Numbered from the stretch's first letter, positions 1 through 6,997 are shown. The stretch: 27,390 nt of DNA from an uncultured Oscillospiraceae bacterium (GCA_910579545.1 CAJTVI010000032.1:1-27390), one strand, 5' to 3'. The notes: generated from the sequence alone by a model not told the origin. Numbers and translations are program-made.

Positions 1-1
1 G

Positions 2-439
2 GCCCCGCCGCCCGCCCCGGCCTATGCGCGCGGCCCGGCCTGCCAGCCCCCGGCCGCCGGCCCCGCCTATCAGGCCCCCGCGCCCGGCGGCCCCTATACC
101 GGCCAGCCCGGCCCCTATGTGCCGCCGCCCCCGGCCTATCCGCCCCAGCCGCCGGTTTCCGGCCCGGCCTACCCGGCCTACCACCAATACGCCGGCGGCA
201 TCGACTCGCCCGAAACGGTGAGCCTGGGCGAATGGCTGGTGAGCTATCTGCTGATGCTGGTGCCCATCGCCAACCTGGTGCTGCCCTTTGTCTGGGCCTT
301 CGGCGCGGGGCAAAAGCCCTCCAAGCGCAACTGGGCCCGGGCCATGCTGATTGTGATGGGCGTTTCGCTGCTGCTCTGCCTGCTGGTAGGCGCGGCGCTC
401 TACGGCTGGATGATGAGCGAGGTGCTGCCCTACCTGTGA
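2..439 (+). CDS. Pro/Tyr/Gly-rich membrane protein, 3' end only
   Basis: The frame is open from the first bases of the window, so the 5' end lies outside. The visible part starts with about 60 residues very rich in Pro, Ala, Gly and Tyr, with short PAY/PPY/GPY-like repeats. It continues with a short polar stretch (SPETVSLGEW) and two hydrophobic segments, roughly WLVSYLLMLVPIANLVLPFV and MLIVMGVSLLLCLLVGAALY, separated by a basic loop (GQKPSKRNWAR). This suggests a disordered, probably cytoplasmic N-terminal tail anchored by a C-terminal two-helix membrane domain. Proteins of this shape in Clostridia often begin with a zinc ribbon, but that part is not in the window. Function is unknown. No U-tract terminator follows the stop. 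Confidence 0.7.
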   Translation, partial: APPPAPAYARGPACQPPAAGPAYQAPAPGGPYTGQPGPYVPPPPAYPPQPPVSGPAYPAYHQYAGGIDSPETVSLGEWLVSYLLMLVPIANLVLPFVWAFGAGQKPSKRNWARAMLIVMGVSLLLCLLVGAALYGWMMSEVLPYL

Positions 440-448
440 CCAAAAGCC

Positions 449-543
449 CGCGAACGACATGGGCGCAGCGAACGACATGGGGACGGTTCTTTCGTCGGCA
501 GCAAGGCGAACGACTAAAGAACCGTCCCCTGTGTCGGCAGCGG
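449..543. repeat. Palindromic dispersed element (GGGGACGGTTCTTT family), copy 1
   Basis: A perfect 14-bp inverted repeat, GGGGACGGTTCTTT at 479-492 and its complement at 516-529, can be extended by GTCG/CGAC after one mismatch. It is preceded by two tandem copies of GCGAACGACATGGG (449-480). About 50 bp of this element recur almost unchanged on the opposite strand at 21053-21102, where more copies of the GAACGACATGG motif also follow. It looks like a REP/MITE-like non-coding mobile repeat. No transposase lies nearby. Confidence 0.7.
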
Positions 544-618
544 GCCGCCAACCACCGGCTTTTTCCGTCACACGCCCATCTGCGGCATCCCGCTCACCCT
601 GCCCATCCTCATTTTCCC

Positions 619-673
619 GCCGCCCAATGCATTGGGCGGCATAATGGGGGTCTGGGGGCCATTGGCCCCCGGA
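619..673 (-). repeat. Double-hairpin intergenic module, copy 1
   Basis: A perfect 22-bp palindrome at 619-640 (core CCCAATGCATTGGG) is joined through ATAATGGGGG to a second hairpin, TCTGGGGGCC / GGCCCCCGGA (651-660 with 664-673). Read on the minus strand, the order is G/C hairpin, then CCCCCATTATGCC, then palindrome. The same arrangement recurs at 18938-18994, 20906-20961 and, without a strong second hairpin, 21254-21290. No gene is visible here. Confidence 0.65.
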
Positions 674-785
674 TCGGCCCATTGCCCCCGGATCGGCCCA
701 TTGGCCCCCAGATCGGCCCATTAGCCCCAGATCGGCCCATTAGCCCCAGATCGGCCCATTGGCCCCCAGATCGGCCCATTAGGCG
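674..785. repeat. 19-20 bp tandem repeat array
   Basis: GGCCCATT begins at 676, 695, 715, 734, 753 and 773, giving a period of 19 or 20 bp. Each unit has the form GGCCCATTGGCCCCCAGATC with small variants (AGCCCC for GGCCCCC, GGATC for AGATC). The array abuts the G/C hairpin of the double-hairpin module and appears to be an expansion of its GGCCCCCAGA arm. It lies about 65 bp upstream of the S10 promoter. Confidence 0.75.
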
Positions 786-849
786 CCCCCCGCTTTTGGG
801 CATCTCATAGAAAATCCCGAAAAAATTTCTCTTTTTTGCCCAAAAGCTC

Positions 850-878
850 TTGCAACACGCCGCCGGGTGTGCTACAAT
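850..878 (+). promoter_or_regulatory. Sigma-70/SigA-type promoter of the S10 operon
   Basis: TTGCAA at 850-855 and TACAAT at 873-878 are separated by exactly 17 bp. It is the best promoter match upstream of rpsJ, and transcription would start near 885. This placement leaves a leader of roughly 410 nt before the rpsJ start codon. The call rests on consensus match and position only. Confidence 0.75.
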
Positions 879-884
879 AAACCT

Positions 885-1296
885 CGGCTGCGAATGGCTC
901 TGTGCCCAAAGCACCTTAAAACGCGGGTTTTTTGGCCGCGGTTTTGAGCCGGAGAGCACAAGGCCACGATATGCGTTGATGCGGGAGGTTGCCGTAGCGA
1001 TACGGGTTTTTCCGCGGAGTATGTCCGATCAAGAACCGGGCGAAAGAATTACTGATGGCAAAGGATACGTTCCGGGCGCACTGCCGCCCCGAACCAATGT
1101 CCGCCCTGGGGCCCTGCCCGCGGCGCCTGCCGCAGACGGGCAACCGGCCCCGCATTTGCCAAAAGGATTGTCCGGGCGAACTGCATGGCGGTTCACCGGC
1201 TTTTCTCATGCAAAAGGGTGGAACACCCGGCGCCGTGTACGGTAATTTATCGGCTCGCCTAAGATCCAGCAACAAATTATAGGAGGCGAACAAAAC
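885..1296 (+). promoter_or_regulatory. Long 5' leader of the S10 operon
   Basis: About 410 nt lie between the predicted transcription start and rpsJ with no convincing ORF. The leader holds several short inverted repeats: an AAAACGCGG / CCGCGGTTTT hairpin near 918-943, GGGTG-GAA-CACCC near 1216-1228, and TGCATG / CATGCA around the 1180s-1210. It also holds an imperfect direct repeat of about 25 nt ending in TCCGGGCG(C/A)ACTGC, at about 1059-1084 and 1161-1184. Long leaders are known sites of autogenous control in S10 operons (L4 in gamma-proteobacteria), but no known motif is recognised here. No U-tract terminator is visible. Confidence 0.5.
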
Positions 1297-1608
1297 ATGG
1301 CAGTCAAGGAGAAAATCAGGATTCGGTTGCAGAGCTACGATCACCAGCTGATCGACGCCGCGGCAGAGCGGATCGTCGAAACCGCCAAGCGCACCGGCGC
1401 GCGGGTGTCCGGCCCCATCCCCCTGCCCACCACCAAGGAGGTGGTCACCATCCTGCGGGCGGTGCACAAGTACAAGGACAGCCGCGAGCAGTTCGAAAAC
1501 CGCACCCACAAGCGCCTGATCGATATCCTGAAACCGTCCAACAAGACGGTCGAGGCTCTCATGAGCCTGCAGCTCCCCGCCGGCGTGGACATCGAGATCA
1601 AGCTGTAA
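1297..1608 (+). CDS. rpsJ: 30S ribosomal protein S10
   Basis: This 103-residue protein has the usual S10 length. Family signatures are RIRLQSYDHQLIDAAAERIV near the N-terminus, GPIPLPT in the middle, and the loop sequence ENRTHKRLIDI. S10 is a late-assembling protein of the 30S head. As NusE it also pairs with NusB in transcription antitermination. AGGAGG ends about 10 nt before the ATG. It is the first gene of the S10 operon, and its separation from rplC by 191 nt is longer than most gaps in this cluster. Identity is secure. Confidence 0.98.
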   Translation: MAVKEKIRIRLQSYDHQLIDAAAERIVETAKRTGARVSGPIPLPTTKEVVTILRAVHKYKDSREQFENRTHKRLIDILKPSNKTVEALMSLQLPAGVDIEIKL

Positions 1609-1799
1609 CCCCTTTCGCCAGCGCCCCTTTTCCTTATATATAAAGGCCCGGTAAGGGCGGCCGCGAGCCGCCAACTGCCGGCAGGGGCCAAGAGAAGGAC
1701 ACAGCGCGGCATCTCAAAAAAGCTCCACACTGTACGGAGAGGTCATGTTGGCGCTGCCAAAAGCCGCGTCAACCAATAACCTTTAAGGAGGAAAACAAA
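1609..1799 (+). promoter_or_regulatory. Structured rpsJ-rplC spacer
   Basis: This 191-nt gap has no gene. It contains an A/T palindrome, TTATATATAA (1634-1643), followed by a GC hairpin, GGCGGC-CGCGA-GCCGCC (1656-1672), and TGCCGGCA. The A/T stretch could serve as a -10 element, but no convincing -35 stands at the right distance. The rplC ribosome binding site AAGGAGG lies near the end. A regulatory role is an inference from length and structure only. Confidence 0.35.
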
Positions 1800-2432
1800 A
1801 TGCAAAAAGGCATCATCGGCAAAAAGCTGGGCATGACCCAGATCTTCGACGCCAACGGCAAGGTCGTACCGGTCACGGTCATCGAGGCCGGCCCCTGCAC
1901 CGTGGTGCAGAAAAAGACCATCGAGAGCGACGGCTACCAGGCCGTGCAGCTGGGCTTTGGCGAGGTCCCGGCCAAAAAGGTCTCCAAGCCCGCCAAGGGC
2001 CACTTTGACAAGGCGGACGTCGCCCCCAAAAAGACCCTGCGGGAGTTCCGCCTTTCTGACATCAGCGGCATGAAGGTGGGCGACATCCTCAAGGCTGACC
2101 TCTTTGCCGAGGGCGACCGCATCGACGTGGTGGGCACCAGCAAGGGCAAGGGCTACGCCGGCACCATCAAGCGCTGGAACGGCCACCGCCTGCGCGAGAG
2201 CCACGGCACCGGCCCGGTTTCCCGGCATGCCGGTTCCATGGGCCCCTGCTCCACCCCCAGCCGGGTGTACAAGGGCAAAAAGCTGCCCGGCCATCTGGGC
2301 GCCGAGCGGGTCACCATCCAGAACCTCACGGTCGTCAAGGTGGACGCCGAGAACAATCTCATCGCCGTCAAGGGCGCGGTGCCCGGGCCCAAGGGCTCGG
2401 TGGTCTGCATCCAGGACAGCGTGAAGGCGTAA
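1800..2432 (+). CDS. rplC: 50S ribosomal protein L3
   Basis: This 210-residue protein opens with the classic L3 start, GIIGKKLGMTQIF. About residues 120-165 form the extended loop region (KRWNGHRLRESHGTGPVSRH, then GSMGPCSTPSRVYKGKKLPG), which in ribosome structures reaches toward the peptidyl transferase centre. L3 binds near the 3' end of 23S rRNA early in assembly. AAGGAGG sits 8 nt before the ATG. rplD follows after 15 nt, so the two genes are co-transcribed. Confidence 0.98.
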   Translation: MQKGIIGKKLGMTQIFDANGKVVPVTVIEAGPCTVVQKKTIESDGYQAVQLGFGEVPAKKVSKPAKGHFDKADVAPKKTLREFRLSDISGMKVGDILKADLFAEGDRIDVVGTSKGKGYAGTIKRWNGHRLRESHGTGPVSRHAGSMGPCSTPSRVYKGKKLPGHLGAERVTIQNLTVVKVDAENNLIAVKGAVPGPKGSVVCIQDSVKA

Positions 2433-2447
2433 AGGAGGAAAGCAGAA

Positions 2448-3074
2448 ATGGCACAGTTTGACGTTTTGGATATGAACGGCAAGAAGGTTTCCACCGTAGA
2501 GCTTTCCGACGCCGTCTTTGGCATTACCCCCAACGAGCAGGCGGTGCACGCCGCCGTCGTCAACTTCCTGGCCAACCAGCGCCAGGGCACCCAGAGCACC
2601 AAGACCCGCAGCGAGGTCTCGGGCGGCGGCCGCAAGCCCTGGCGGCAAAAGGGCACCGGCCATGCGCGGCAGGGCTCGACCCGCAGCCCGCAGTGGACCC
2701 ACGGCGGCGTGGCCCTGGGCCCCAAGCCCCGCGATTACAGCTACCGCATCAATAAAAAGGTGCGCCGGCTGGCCGTGCTGAGCGCCCTCAGCGCCAAGGC
2801 CGCCGCGGGCGACATGATCGTGCTCGACAAGCTCACCGCCGACGAGTACAAGACCAAAGCGGTCGTTGCGATGCTGGCCGCCGTGAACGCCGGCAAAAAG
2901 AACCTGATCGTAAGCGACGTGGCCGATAAGAAGTTCGTCAAGAGCGCCGCCAACATCCCCGGCGTCAAGACCACCGTGGCCACCAGCGTCAACACCTACG
3001 ACGTCGTCAACGCCGACAAGTTCATCCTGAGCGTGGACGCCGCCAAGAAACTTGAGGAGGTGCTGGGCGAATGA
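2448..3074 (+). CDS. rplD: 50S ribosomal protein L4
   Basis: This 208-residue protein carries the L4 hallmark GGGRKPWRQKGTGHARQGS (about residues 61-79), the extended loop that lines the nascent-peptide exit tunnel and where macrolide-resistance changes map in other bacteria. L4 is an early 23S rRNA binder. In gamma-proteobacteria it represses its own operon through the S10 leader, but whether it acts on the long leader here is unknown. Its stop overlaps the rplW start by 4 nt (ATGA), which implies translational coupling. Confidence 0.98.
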   Translation: MAQFDVLDMNGKKVSTVELSDAVFGITPNEQAVHAAVVNFLANQRQGTQSTKTRSEVSGGGRKPWRQKGTGHARQGSTRSPQWTHGGVALGPKPRDYSYRINKKVRRLAVLSALSAKAAAGDMIVLDKLTADEYKTKAVVAMLAAVNAGKKNLIVSDVADKKFVKSAANIPGVKTTVATSVNTYDVVNADKFILSVDAAKKLEEVLGE

Positions 3075-3364
3075 AAACCGCACAAGACATCATCCTGGCC
3101 CCGGTCATCACCGAAAATTCGATGCAGGGCATCGGCATGAAAAAGTACACCTTCAAGGTCGCTCCCAATGCCGGCAAGGTCGAGATCGCCTCGGCGGTCG
3201 AGAGCATCTTTGGGGTCAAGGTGGCCAAGGTCAACACCATCAGCGTGCGCGGCCGCTACCGCCGCCAGGGCCTGCATGCCGGCTACACCGCCAAGAGCAA
3301 AAAGGCCATCGTTACCCTCACCCCGGATTCCAAGACCATCGAGTTCTTCGAGTCCATGGTGTAA
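3071..3364 (+). CDS. rplW: 50S ribosomal protein L23
   Basis: This 97-residue protein fits L23 in length and pattern: DIILAPVITENSM at the N-terminus, YTFKVAPNAGKVEIASAVE, then the basic loop VNTISVRGRYRRQG. L23 sits at the exit of the polypeptide tunnel and is the docking site for trigger factor and the signal recognition particle. The start codon lies inside the end of rplD. A 117-nt spacer follows before rplB. Confidence 0.97.
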   Translation: MKTAQDIILAPVITENSMQGIGMKKYTFKVAPNAGKVEIASAVESIFGVKVAKVNTISVRGRYRRQGLHAGYTAKSKKAIVTLTPDSKTIEFFESMV

Positions 3365-3481
3365 AGCGGGGGGGCGGCTGACAAGATCCGGCCGCGTCCC
3401 GCGTAAAAGGCCCGCCGAGGGCCTGCGTATGGGGATATGACCCCGATAATAATTCATAAGACAACAAAGGAGAATCCCGAT
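3365..3481 (+). promoter_or_regulatory. rplW-rplB spacer with hairpins
   Basis: This 117-nt stretch has no gene. It contains AGGCCC-GCCGA-GGGCCT (about 3408-3424) and directly after it GGGG-ATATGA-CCCC. An A/T-richer run and the rplB ribosome binding site AAAGGAGA (3466-3473) follow. There is no U-tract and no clear promoter. It could stabilise or process the mRNA, which is inference. Confidence 0.3.
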
Positions 3482-4312
3482 ATGGCGATCAAAAAGTATA
3501 AGCCCACGACCCCGGGCCGCCGCGGCATGACCGTGACCGATTACAGCGGCCTGAGCAAGGCCGGCCCCGAGCGCAGCCTGCTCGAGCCGATGAAAAAGGC
3601 CGCCGGCCGCAACAACACCGGCCGCATCACCGTGCGCCACCATGGCGGCGGCAACCGCACCAAGTACCGGGTGATCGACTTCAAGCGCTCCAAGTTCGAC
3701 GTGCCGGCCACGGTAAAGACCATCGAGTACGATCCCAACCGCTCGGCCCACATCGCGCTGATCGTGTACGAGGACGGGGTCAAGAGCTACATCCTGGCCC
3801 CCGAGGGCCTCAGGGTGGGCGACACCGTGATGGCCGGCCCCAACGCCGACATCAAGCCCGGCAACGCGCTGCCCTTTGCCAACATCCCTGTTGGTACCGT
3901 GGTGCACAACATCGAGCTCTACCCCGGCAAGGGCGGCCAGCTGGTGCGCTCGGCCGGCAACCAGGCCCAGCTCATGGCCAAGGAGAACGGCTACGCCCTG
4001 GTGCGCCTGCCCAGCGGCGAGATGCGCAACGTGCCGCTGGTCTGCATCGCGACCGTCGGCCAGGTGGGCAACGTTGACCACGAGAACGTCAACCTCGGCA
4101 AGGCCGGCCGCAAGCGCCACATGGGCTGGCGGCCCACCGTGCGCGGCTCGGTCATGAACCCCTGCGACCACCCCCACGGCGGCGGCGAGGGCAAGAGCCC
4201 GGTCGGCCGTCCCGGCCCGGTCACCCCCTGGGGCAAGCCGGCCATGGGTTACAAGACCCGCAAACACAAAAAGAGCTCTGACAAGTTCATTGTCAAGCGC
4301 GCCAACGGTTAA
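3482..4312 (+). CDS. rplB: 50S ribosomal protein L2
   Basis: This 276-residue protein matches L2 throughout: MAIKKYKPTTPGRRGMT at the start, HHGGGNRTKYRVIDFKR in the N-terminal RNA-binding domain, and MNPCDHPHGGGEGK at residues 225-238, the conserved loop near the peptidyl transferase centre. L2 is needed for subunit joining. The frame is open 45 nt further upstream, but the start at 3482 is preferred. It gives the family N-terminus and has AAAGGAGA 8 nt before it, while the upstream ATG has no good site. rpsS follows after 15 nt. Confidence 0.98.
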   Translation: MAIKKYKPTTPGRRGMTVTDYSGLSKAGPERSLLEPMKKAAGRNNTGRITVRHHGGGNRTKYRVIDFKRSKFDVPATVKTIEYDPNRSAHIALIVYEDGVKSYILAPEGLRVGDTVMAGPNADIKPGNALPFANIPVGTVVHNIELYPGKGGQLVRSAGNQAQLMAKENGYALVRLPSGEMRNVPLVCIATVGQVGNVDHENVNLGKAGRKRHMGWRPTVRGSVMNPCDHPHGGGEGKSPVGRPGPVTPWGKPAMGYKTRKHKKSSDKFIVKRANG

Positions 4313-4327
4313 GAGAGGAGAAAAGAC

Positions 4328-4600
4328 ATGGGTAGAAGTGTTAAAAAAGGGCCTTACGTCCTTCCTGTTTTGCTCAAGCGCGTTAAGGCCATGAACGAGT
4401 CCGGCAAAAAGCAGGTGCTCAAAACCTGGAGCCGCTCCTCCACCATCTTCCCCGACTTTGTGGGCCACACCTTTGCGGTGCACGACGGGCGCAAGCATGT
4501 GCCCGTGTATATCACCGAGGACATGGTGGGCCACAAGCTGGGCGAGTTTGCGCCCACCCGCACCTTCCGGGGCCACGCGGGCGCAAAGACCAATAAGTAA
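4328..4600 (+). CDS. rpsS: 30S ribosomal protein S19
   Basis: This 90-residue protein has the full S19 signature: GRSVKKGPYV at the N-terminus and HTFAVHDGRKHVPVYITEDM followed by GHKLGEFAPTRTFRGH in the C-terminal half. S19 pairs with S13 in the 30S head and contacts the A-site tRNA and the bridge to the large subunit. A GAGAGGAG site precedes the ATG. It has the typical position between rplB and rplV. Confidence 0.98.
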   Translation: MGRSVKKGPYVLPVLLKRVKAMNESGKKQVLKTWSRSSTIFPDFVGHTFAVHDGRKHVPVYITEDMVGHKLGEFAPTRTFRGHAGAKTNK

Positions 4601-4617
4601 GAGAGGAGAAAGACGAC

Positions 4618-4953
4618 ATGGAAGCAAGGGCACATCTTCGCTACGCCCGCATCAGCCCCCGCAAGGTTTCGGTCGTGCTGGATCTGATCCGCAACCAGCC
4701 GGTAGACAAGGCGCTGGCGATTTTGCAGTATACCAAAAAGGCCGCCTGCGAGCCGCTGTTCAAGCTGGTCAAGTCGGCCGCGGCCAACGCCGAGAACAAC
4801 CACAACATGGATAAAAACGCCCTGTACGTCGCCGAGTGCTTTGTCACTCCCGGCCCCACCCTCAAGCGCATCATGCCCCGGGCACAGGGCCGCGCGTTCC
4901 GCATTTTGAAGAGGACCAGCCACATCACCGTGGTCCTCAAAGAGAAAGAATAA
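4618..4953 (+). CDS. rplV: 50S ribosomal protein L22
   Basis: This 111-residue protein begins with ARLRYARISPRKV-like sequence (ARISPRKVSVVLDLIR) and ends with a beta-hairpin region (PRAQGRAFRILKRTSHITVVL), which in structures extends into the exit tunnel opposite L4. L22 binds all domains of 23S rRNA. AGAGGAG lies a short distance upstream of the ATG. rpsC follows after 16 nt. Confidence 0.97.
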   Translation: MEARAHLRYARISPRKVSVVLDLIRNQPVDKALAILQYTKKAACEPLFKLVKSAAANAENNHNMDKNALYVAECFVTPGPTLKRIMPRAQGRAFRILKRTSHITVVLKEKE

Positions 4954-4969
4954 GAGGAGGAGGGAAACA

Positions 4970-5704
4970 ATGGGCCAGAAAGTAAATCCCCACGGCCTTC
5001 GCGTGGGCATTATCAAGGATTGGGACAGCCGCTGGTTTGCCTCCAAAAAGGATTTCGGCGACACCCTCGTTGAGGATCACAAGATCCGCAAGACCCTGAA
5101 AAAGCAGCTCTTCGGCGCCGGCATCCCCAAGATCGAGATCGAGCGCACGGTGGACAGCCAGTCCGGCGCGCCCCGGGTCAAGGTGAGCATCTGGTGCGCC
5201 AAGCCCGGCATGGTGATCGGCAAGGGCGGCGCCGAGATCGAAAAGCTCCGCCTCCAGCTCGAAAAGATGATCGGCAAGAGCGTCAACCTCAACATCGTCG
5301 AGGTGCGCAACATGGACACCAACGCCCAGCTGGTGGCCGAGAACATCGCCGGCCAGCTCGAGCGGCGCATCGGCTTCCGCCGCGCCATGAAGCAGTGCAT
5401 GGGCCGCGCCATGCAGCGCGGGGCCAAGGGCATCAAGACCCAGGTCTCCGGCCGTCTGGGCGGCGCGGACATCGCCCGCACCGAGAGCTACCACGAGGGC
5501 ACCATCCCGCTGCAGACCCTGCGCGCCGACATCGACTACGGCTTTGCAGAGGCCGCCACCACCTACGGGCGGATCGGCGTCAAGGTGTGGGTGTACAAGG
5601 GCGAGGTGCTCAAGGGCTCCAAGCCCGCCGAGGAGACCCGTCCCCCGCGTGAGGACCGCCCCCGCCGTGACCGTGGGGACCGCAAGGAAGGAGGCAACCG
5701 GTAA
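4970..5704 (+). CDS. rpsC: 30S ribosomal protein S3 with charged C-terminal tail
   Basis: This 244-residue protein starts with GQKVNPHGLRVGII and carries the type II KH motif VIGKGGAEIEKLR at about residues 82-94. The C-terminal S3 domain includes GRLGGADIARTESYHEG. S3 forms part of the mRNA entry tunnel on the 30S shoulder/head. After the conserved KVWVYKGEVL the protein continues with about 30 Pro/Arg/Asp/Glu-rich residues, longer than B. subtilis S3 and probably disordered. Its final TAA shares one base with the ATG of rplP, so the two genes are translationally coupled. Confidence 0.97.
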   Translation: MGQKVNPHGLRVGIIKDWDSRWFASKKDFGDTLVEDHKIRKTLKKQLFGAGIPKIEIERTVDSQSGAPRVKVSIWCAKPGMVIGKGGAEIEKLRLQLEKMIGKSVNLNIVEVRNMDTNAQLVAENIAGQLERRIGFRRAMKQCMGRAMQRGAKGIKTQVSGRLGGADIARTESYHEGTIPLQTLRADIDYGFAEAATTYGRIGVKVWVYKGEVLKGSKPAEETRPPREDRPRRDRGDRKEGGNR

Positions 5705-6126
5705 TGTTACTGCCCAAGCGCGTTAAATACCGCCGCGTGCACCGCGGCCGCATGACCGGTAAGGCCATGCGCGGCAATACCGTCAACCAGGGCCAGTACG
5801 GCCTGGTGGCCACCGAGCCCGGCTGGATCGACAGCCGCCAGATCGAGGCCGCCCGTATCGCCATGACCCGTTATATCAAGCGCGGCGGCAAGGTCTGGAT
5901 CAAGATCTTCCCCGACAAGCCGGTCACCGAAAAGCCGGCCGAGACCCGCATGGGCTCCGGCAAGGGCAGCCCCGAGTACTGGGTGGCCGTGGTCAAGCCC
6001 GGCCGGGTGCTCTTTGAGCTGGCCGACGTCGACGAGGCCACCGCCCGCGAGGCGCTGCGCCTTGCGATGCACAAGCTCCCCGTGAAATGCAAGTTTGCCG
6101 CGCGGGAAGCCACAGAGGAGGTTTGA
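5704..6126 (+). CDS. rplP: 50S ribosomal protein L16
   Basis: This 140-residue protein shows MLLPKRVKYRRVHRGRMTG at the start, GLVATEPGWIDSRQIEAAR and WIKIFPDKPVTEKPAETRMG in the middle, and a C-terminal segment matching L16. L16 organises the tRNA-binding sites of the large subunit and is among the last proteins to join it. The ribosome binding site AAGGAGG lies inside the end of rpsC, and the start overlaps the rpsC stop by one base. Confidence 0.98.
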   Translation: MLLPKRVKYRRVHRGRMTGKAMRGNTVNQGQYGLVATEPGWIDSRQIEAARIAMTRYIKRGGKVWIKIFPDKPVTEKPAETRMGSGKGSPEYWVAVVKPGRVLFELADVDEATAREALRLAMHKLPVKCKFAAREATEEV

Positions 6127-6131
6127 GCGTA

Positions 6132-6317
6132 ATGAAAGCTGCTGAGCTGCGTGAAATGTCGGGCGTTGAGCTGAACAAGAAGCTGGCTGAGCTGAAGGAA
6201 GAGCTGTTCAACCTTCGCTTTCAGCACGCCATCAACCAGCTGGACAATCCCGGCCGCATCGAGATCGTCAAAAAGGACATCGCCCGTGTGCTGACTGTCC
6301 TTGCAGAGAAAGCATAA
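6132..6317 (+). CDS. rpmC: 50S ribosomal protein L29
   Basis: This 61-residue protein begins MKAAELREMSGVELNKKLAE and contains ELFNLRFQHAINQLDNPGRI, the L29 signature in a two-helix hairpin. L29 lies beside L23 at the exit tunnel. The frame extends 45 nt upstream into rplP, but the start at 6132 is chosen because GAGGAGG (6116-6122) is correctly spaced and the resulting length is normal for L29. Confidence 0.97.
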   Translation: MKAAELREMSGVELNKKLAELKEELFNLRFQHAINQLDNPGRIEIVKKDIARVLTVLAEKA

Positions 6318-6330
6318 GGGGGGGTAAACG

Positions 6331-6585
6331 ATGGAGCGCAATTTGAGGAAGACCCGCGTCGGCACGGTCGTGTCCGACAAGATGGACAAGACCATCGTGG
6401 TGGCTGTCCGCGACAGCGTGCAGCATCCCCTGTACAAAAAGATCATGAAGCGTACCGTAAAGTTCAAGGCCCACGACGAGAAGAACGAGTGCGGCATTGG
6501 CGACCGTGTAAAGATCATGGAAACCCGGCCCCTGTCCAAGGACAAGCGCTGGCGCCTGGTCGAAATCATCGAGAAGGCCAAATAA
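6331..6585 (+). CDS. rpsQ: 30S ribosomal protein S17
   Basis: This 84-residue OB-fold protein has RKTRVGTVVSDKMDKTIVVAV at the N-terminus and the S17 motif HDEKNECGIGDRVKIMETRP. S17 is a primary binder of the 5' domain of 16S rRNA. An AAGGGGGGG site lies just upstream of the ATG. The 30-nt gap to rplN is the conventional boundary between the S10 and spc groups. No terminator or promoter is seen there, so transcription probably continues. Confidence 0.97.
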   Translation: MERNLRKTRVGTVVSDKMDKTIVVAVRDSVQHPLYKKIMKRTVKFKAHDEKNECGIGDRVKIMETRPLSKDKRWRLVEIIEKAK

Positions 6586-6615
6586 GGCTGTTTCTTTGAA
6601 AGGAGGATCTGAGCG

Positions 6616-6984
6616 ATGGTTCAGATGCAAACTTATCTCAAAGTAGCCGACAACACGGGCGCCAAGGAACTGATGTGCATCCGTGTGCTGGGCGGTTCCC
6701 GCAAGAGATATGCAAACATCGGCGACGTGGTCGTGGCCTCGGTCAAAAAGGCCGCGCCCGGCGGCACCGTCAAAAAGGGCGACGTGGTCAAGGCCGTGAT
6801 CGTGCGTTCCAAGCATGGGCTGCGCCGCGAGGACGGCAGCTATATCCGGTTCGACGAGAACGCCGCCGTTATCATCCGTGAGGATAAAAACCCGAGAGGC
6901 ACCCGTATCTTTGGACCAGTGGCCCGCGAGCTGCGCGAGCATGGCTACCTGAAGATCCTGTCGCTTGCCCCGGAATCGCTGTAA
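6616..6984 (+). CDS. rplN: 50S ribosomal protein L14
   Basis: This 122-residue protein has the standard length. Signatures are MVQMQTYLKVADNTGAKELM, GDVVVASVKKAAPGG, and the C-terminal NPRGTRIFGPVARELRE. L14 lies at the subunit interface and is where the RsfS silencing factor docks. GAAAGGAGG precedes the ATG. The AAGGAGG site of the next gene, rplX, overlaps its stop codon. Confidence 0.98.
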   Translation: MVQMQTYLKVADNTGAKELMCIRVLGGSRKRYANIGDVVVASVKKAAPGGTVKKGDVVKAVIVRSKHGLRREDGSYIRFDENAAVIIREDKNPRGTRIFGPVARELREHGYLKILSLAPESL

Positions 6985-6997
6985 GGAGGTTTTAAGA

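Noticed and set aside
674..785. CRISPR array
   Set aside because: The 19-20 bp units follow one another directly without unique spacers, and no cas genes are present.
1211..1232. T-box-like GGGTGGAAC in the S10 leader
   Set aside because: The bases after it (ACACCCG) give a local GGGTG-GAA-CACCC hairpin rather than the T-box antiterminator consensus, and there is no U-tract terminator downstream.
850..1245. Open frames in the S10 leader (131 and 75 codons)
   Set aside because: No ribosome binding site, start inside the promoter or leader, and no recognisable protein sequence. The region is better explained as an RNA leader.
3437..3481. Upstream start for rplB adding 15 residues
   Set aside because: Lies in a hairpin region without a good ribosome binding site. 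The start at 3482 gives the conserved L2 N-terminus.
6087..6131. Upstream start for rpmC inside rplP
   Set aside because: Would add 15 residues not seen in L29. GAGGAGG clearly serves the start at 6132.
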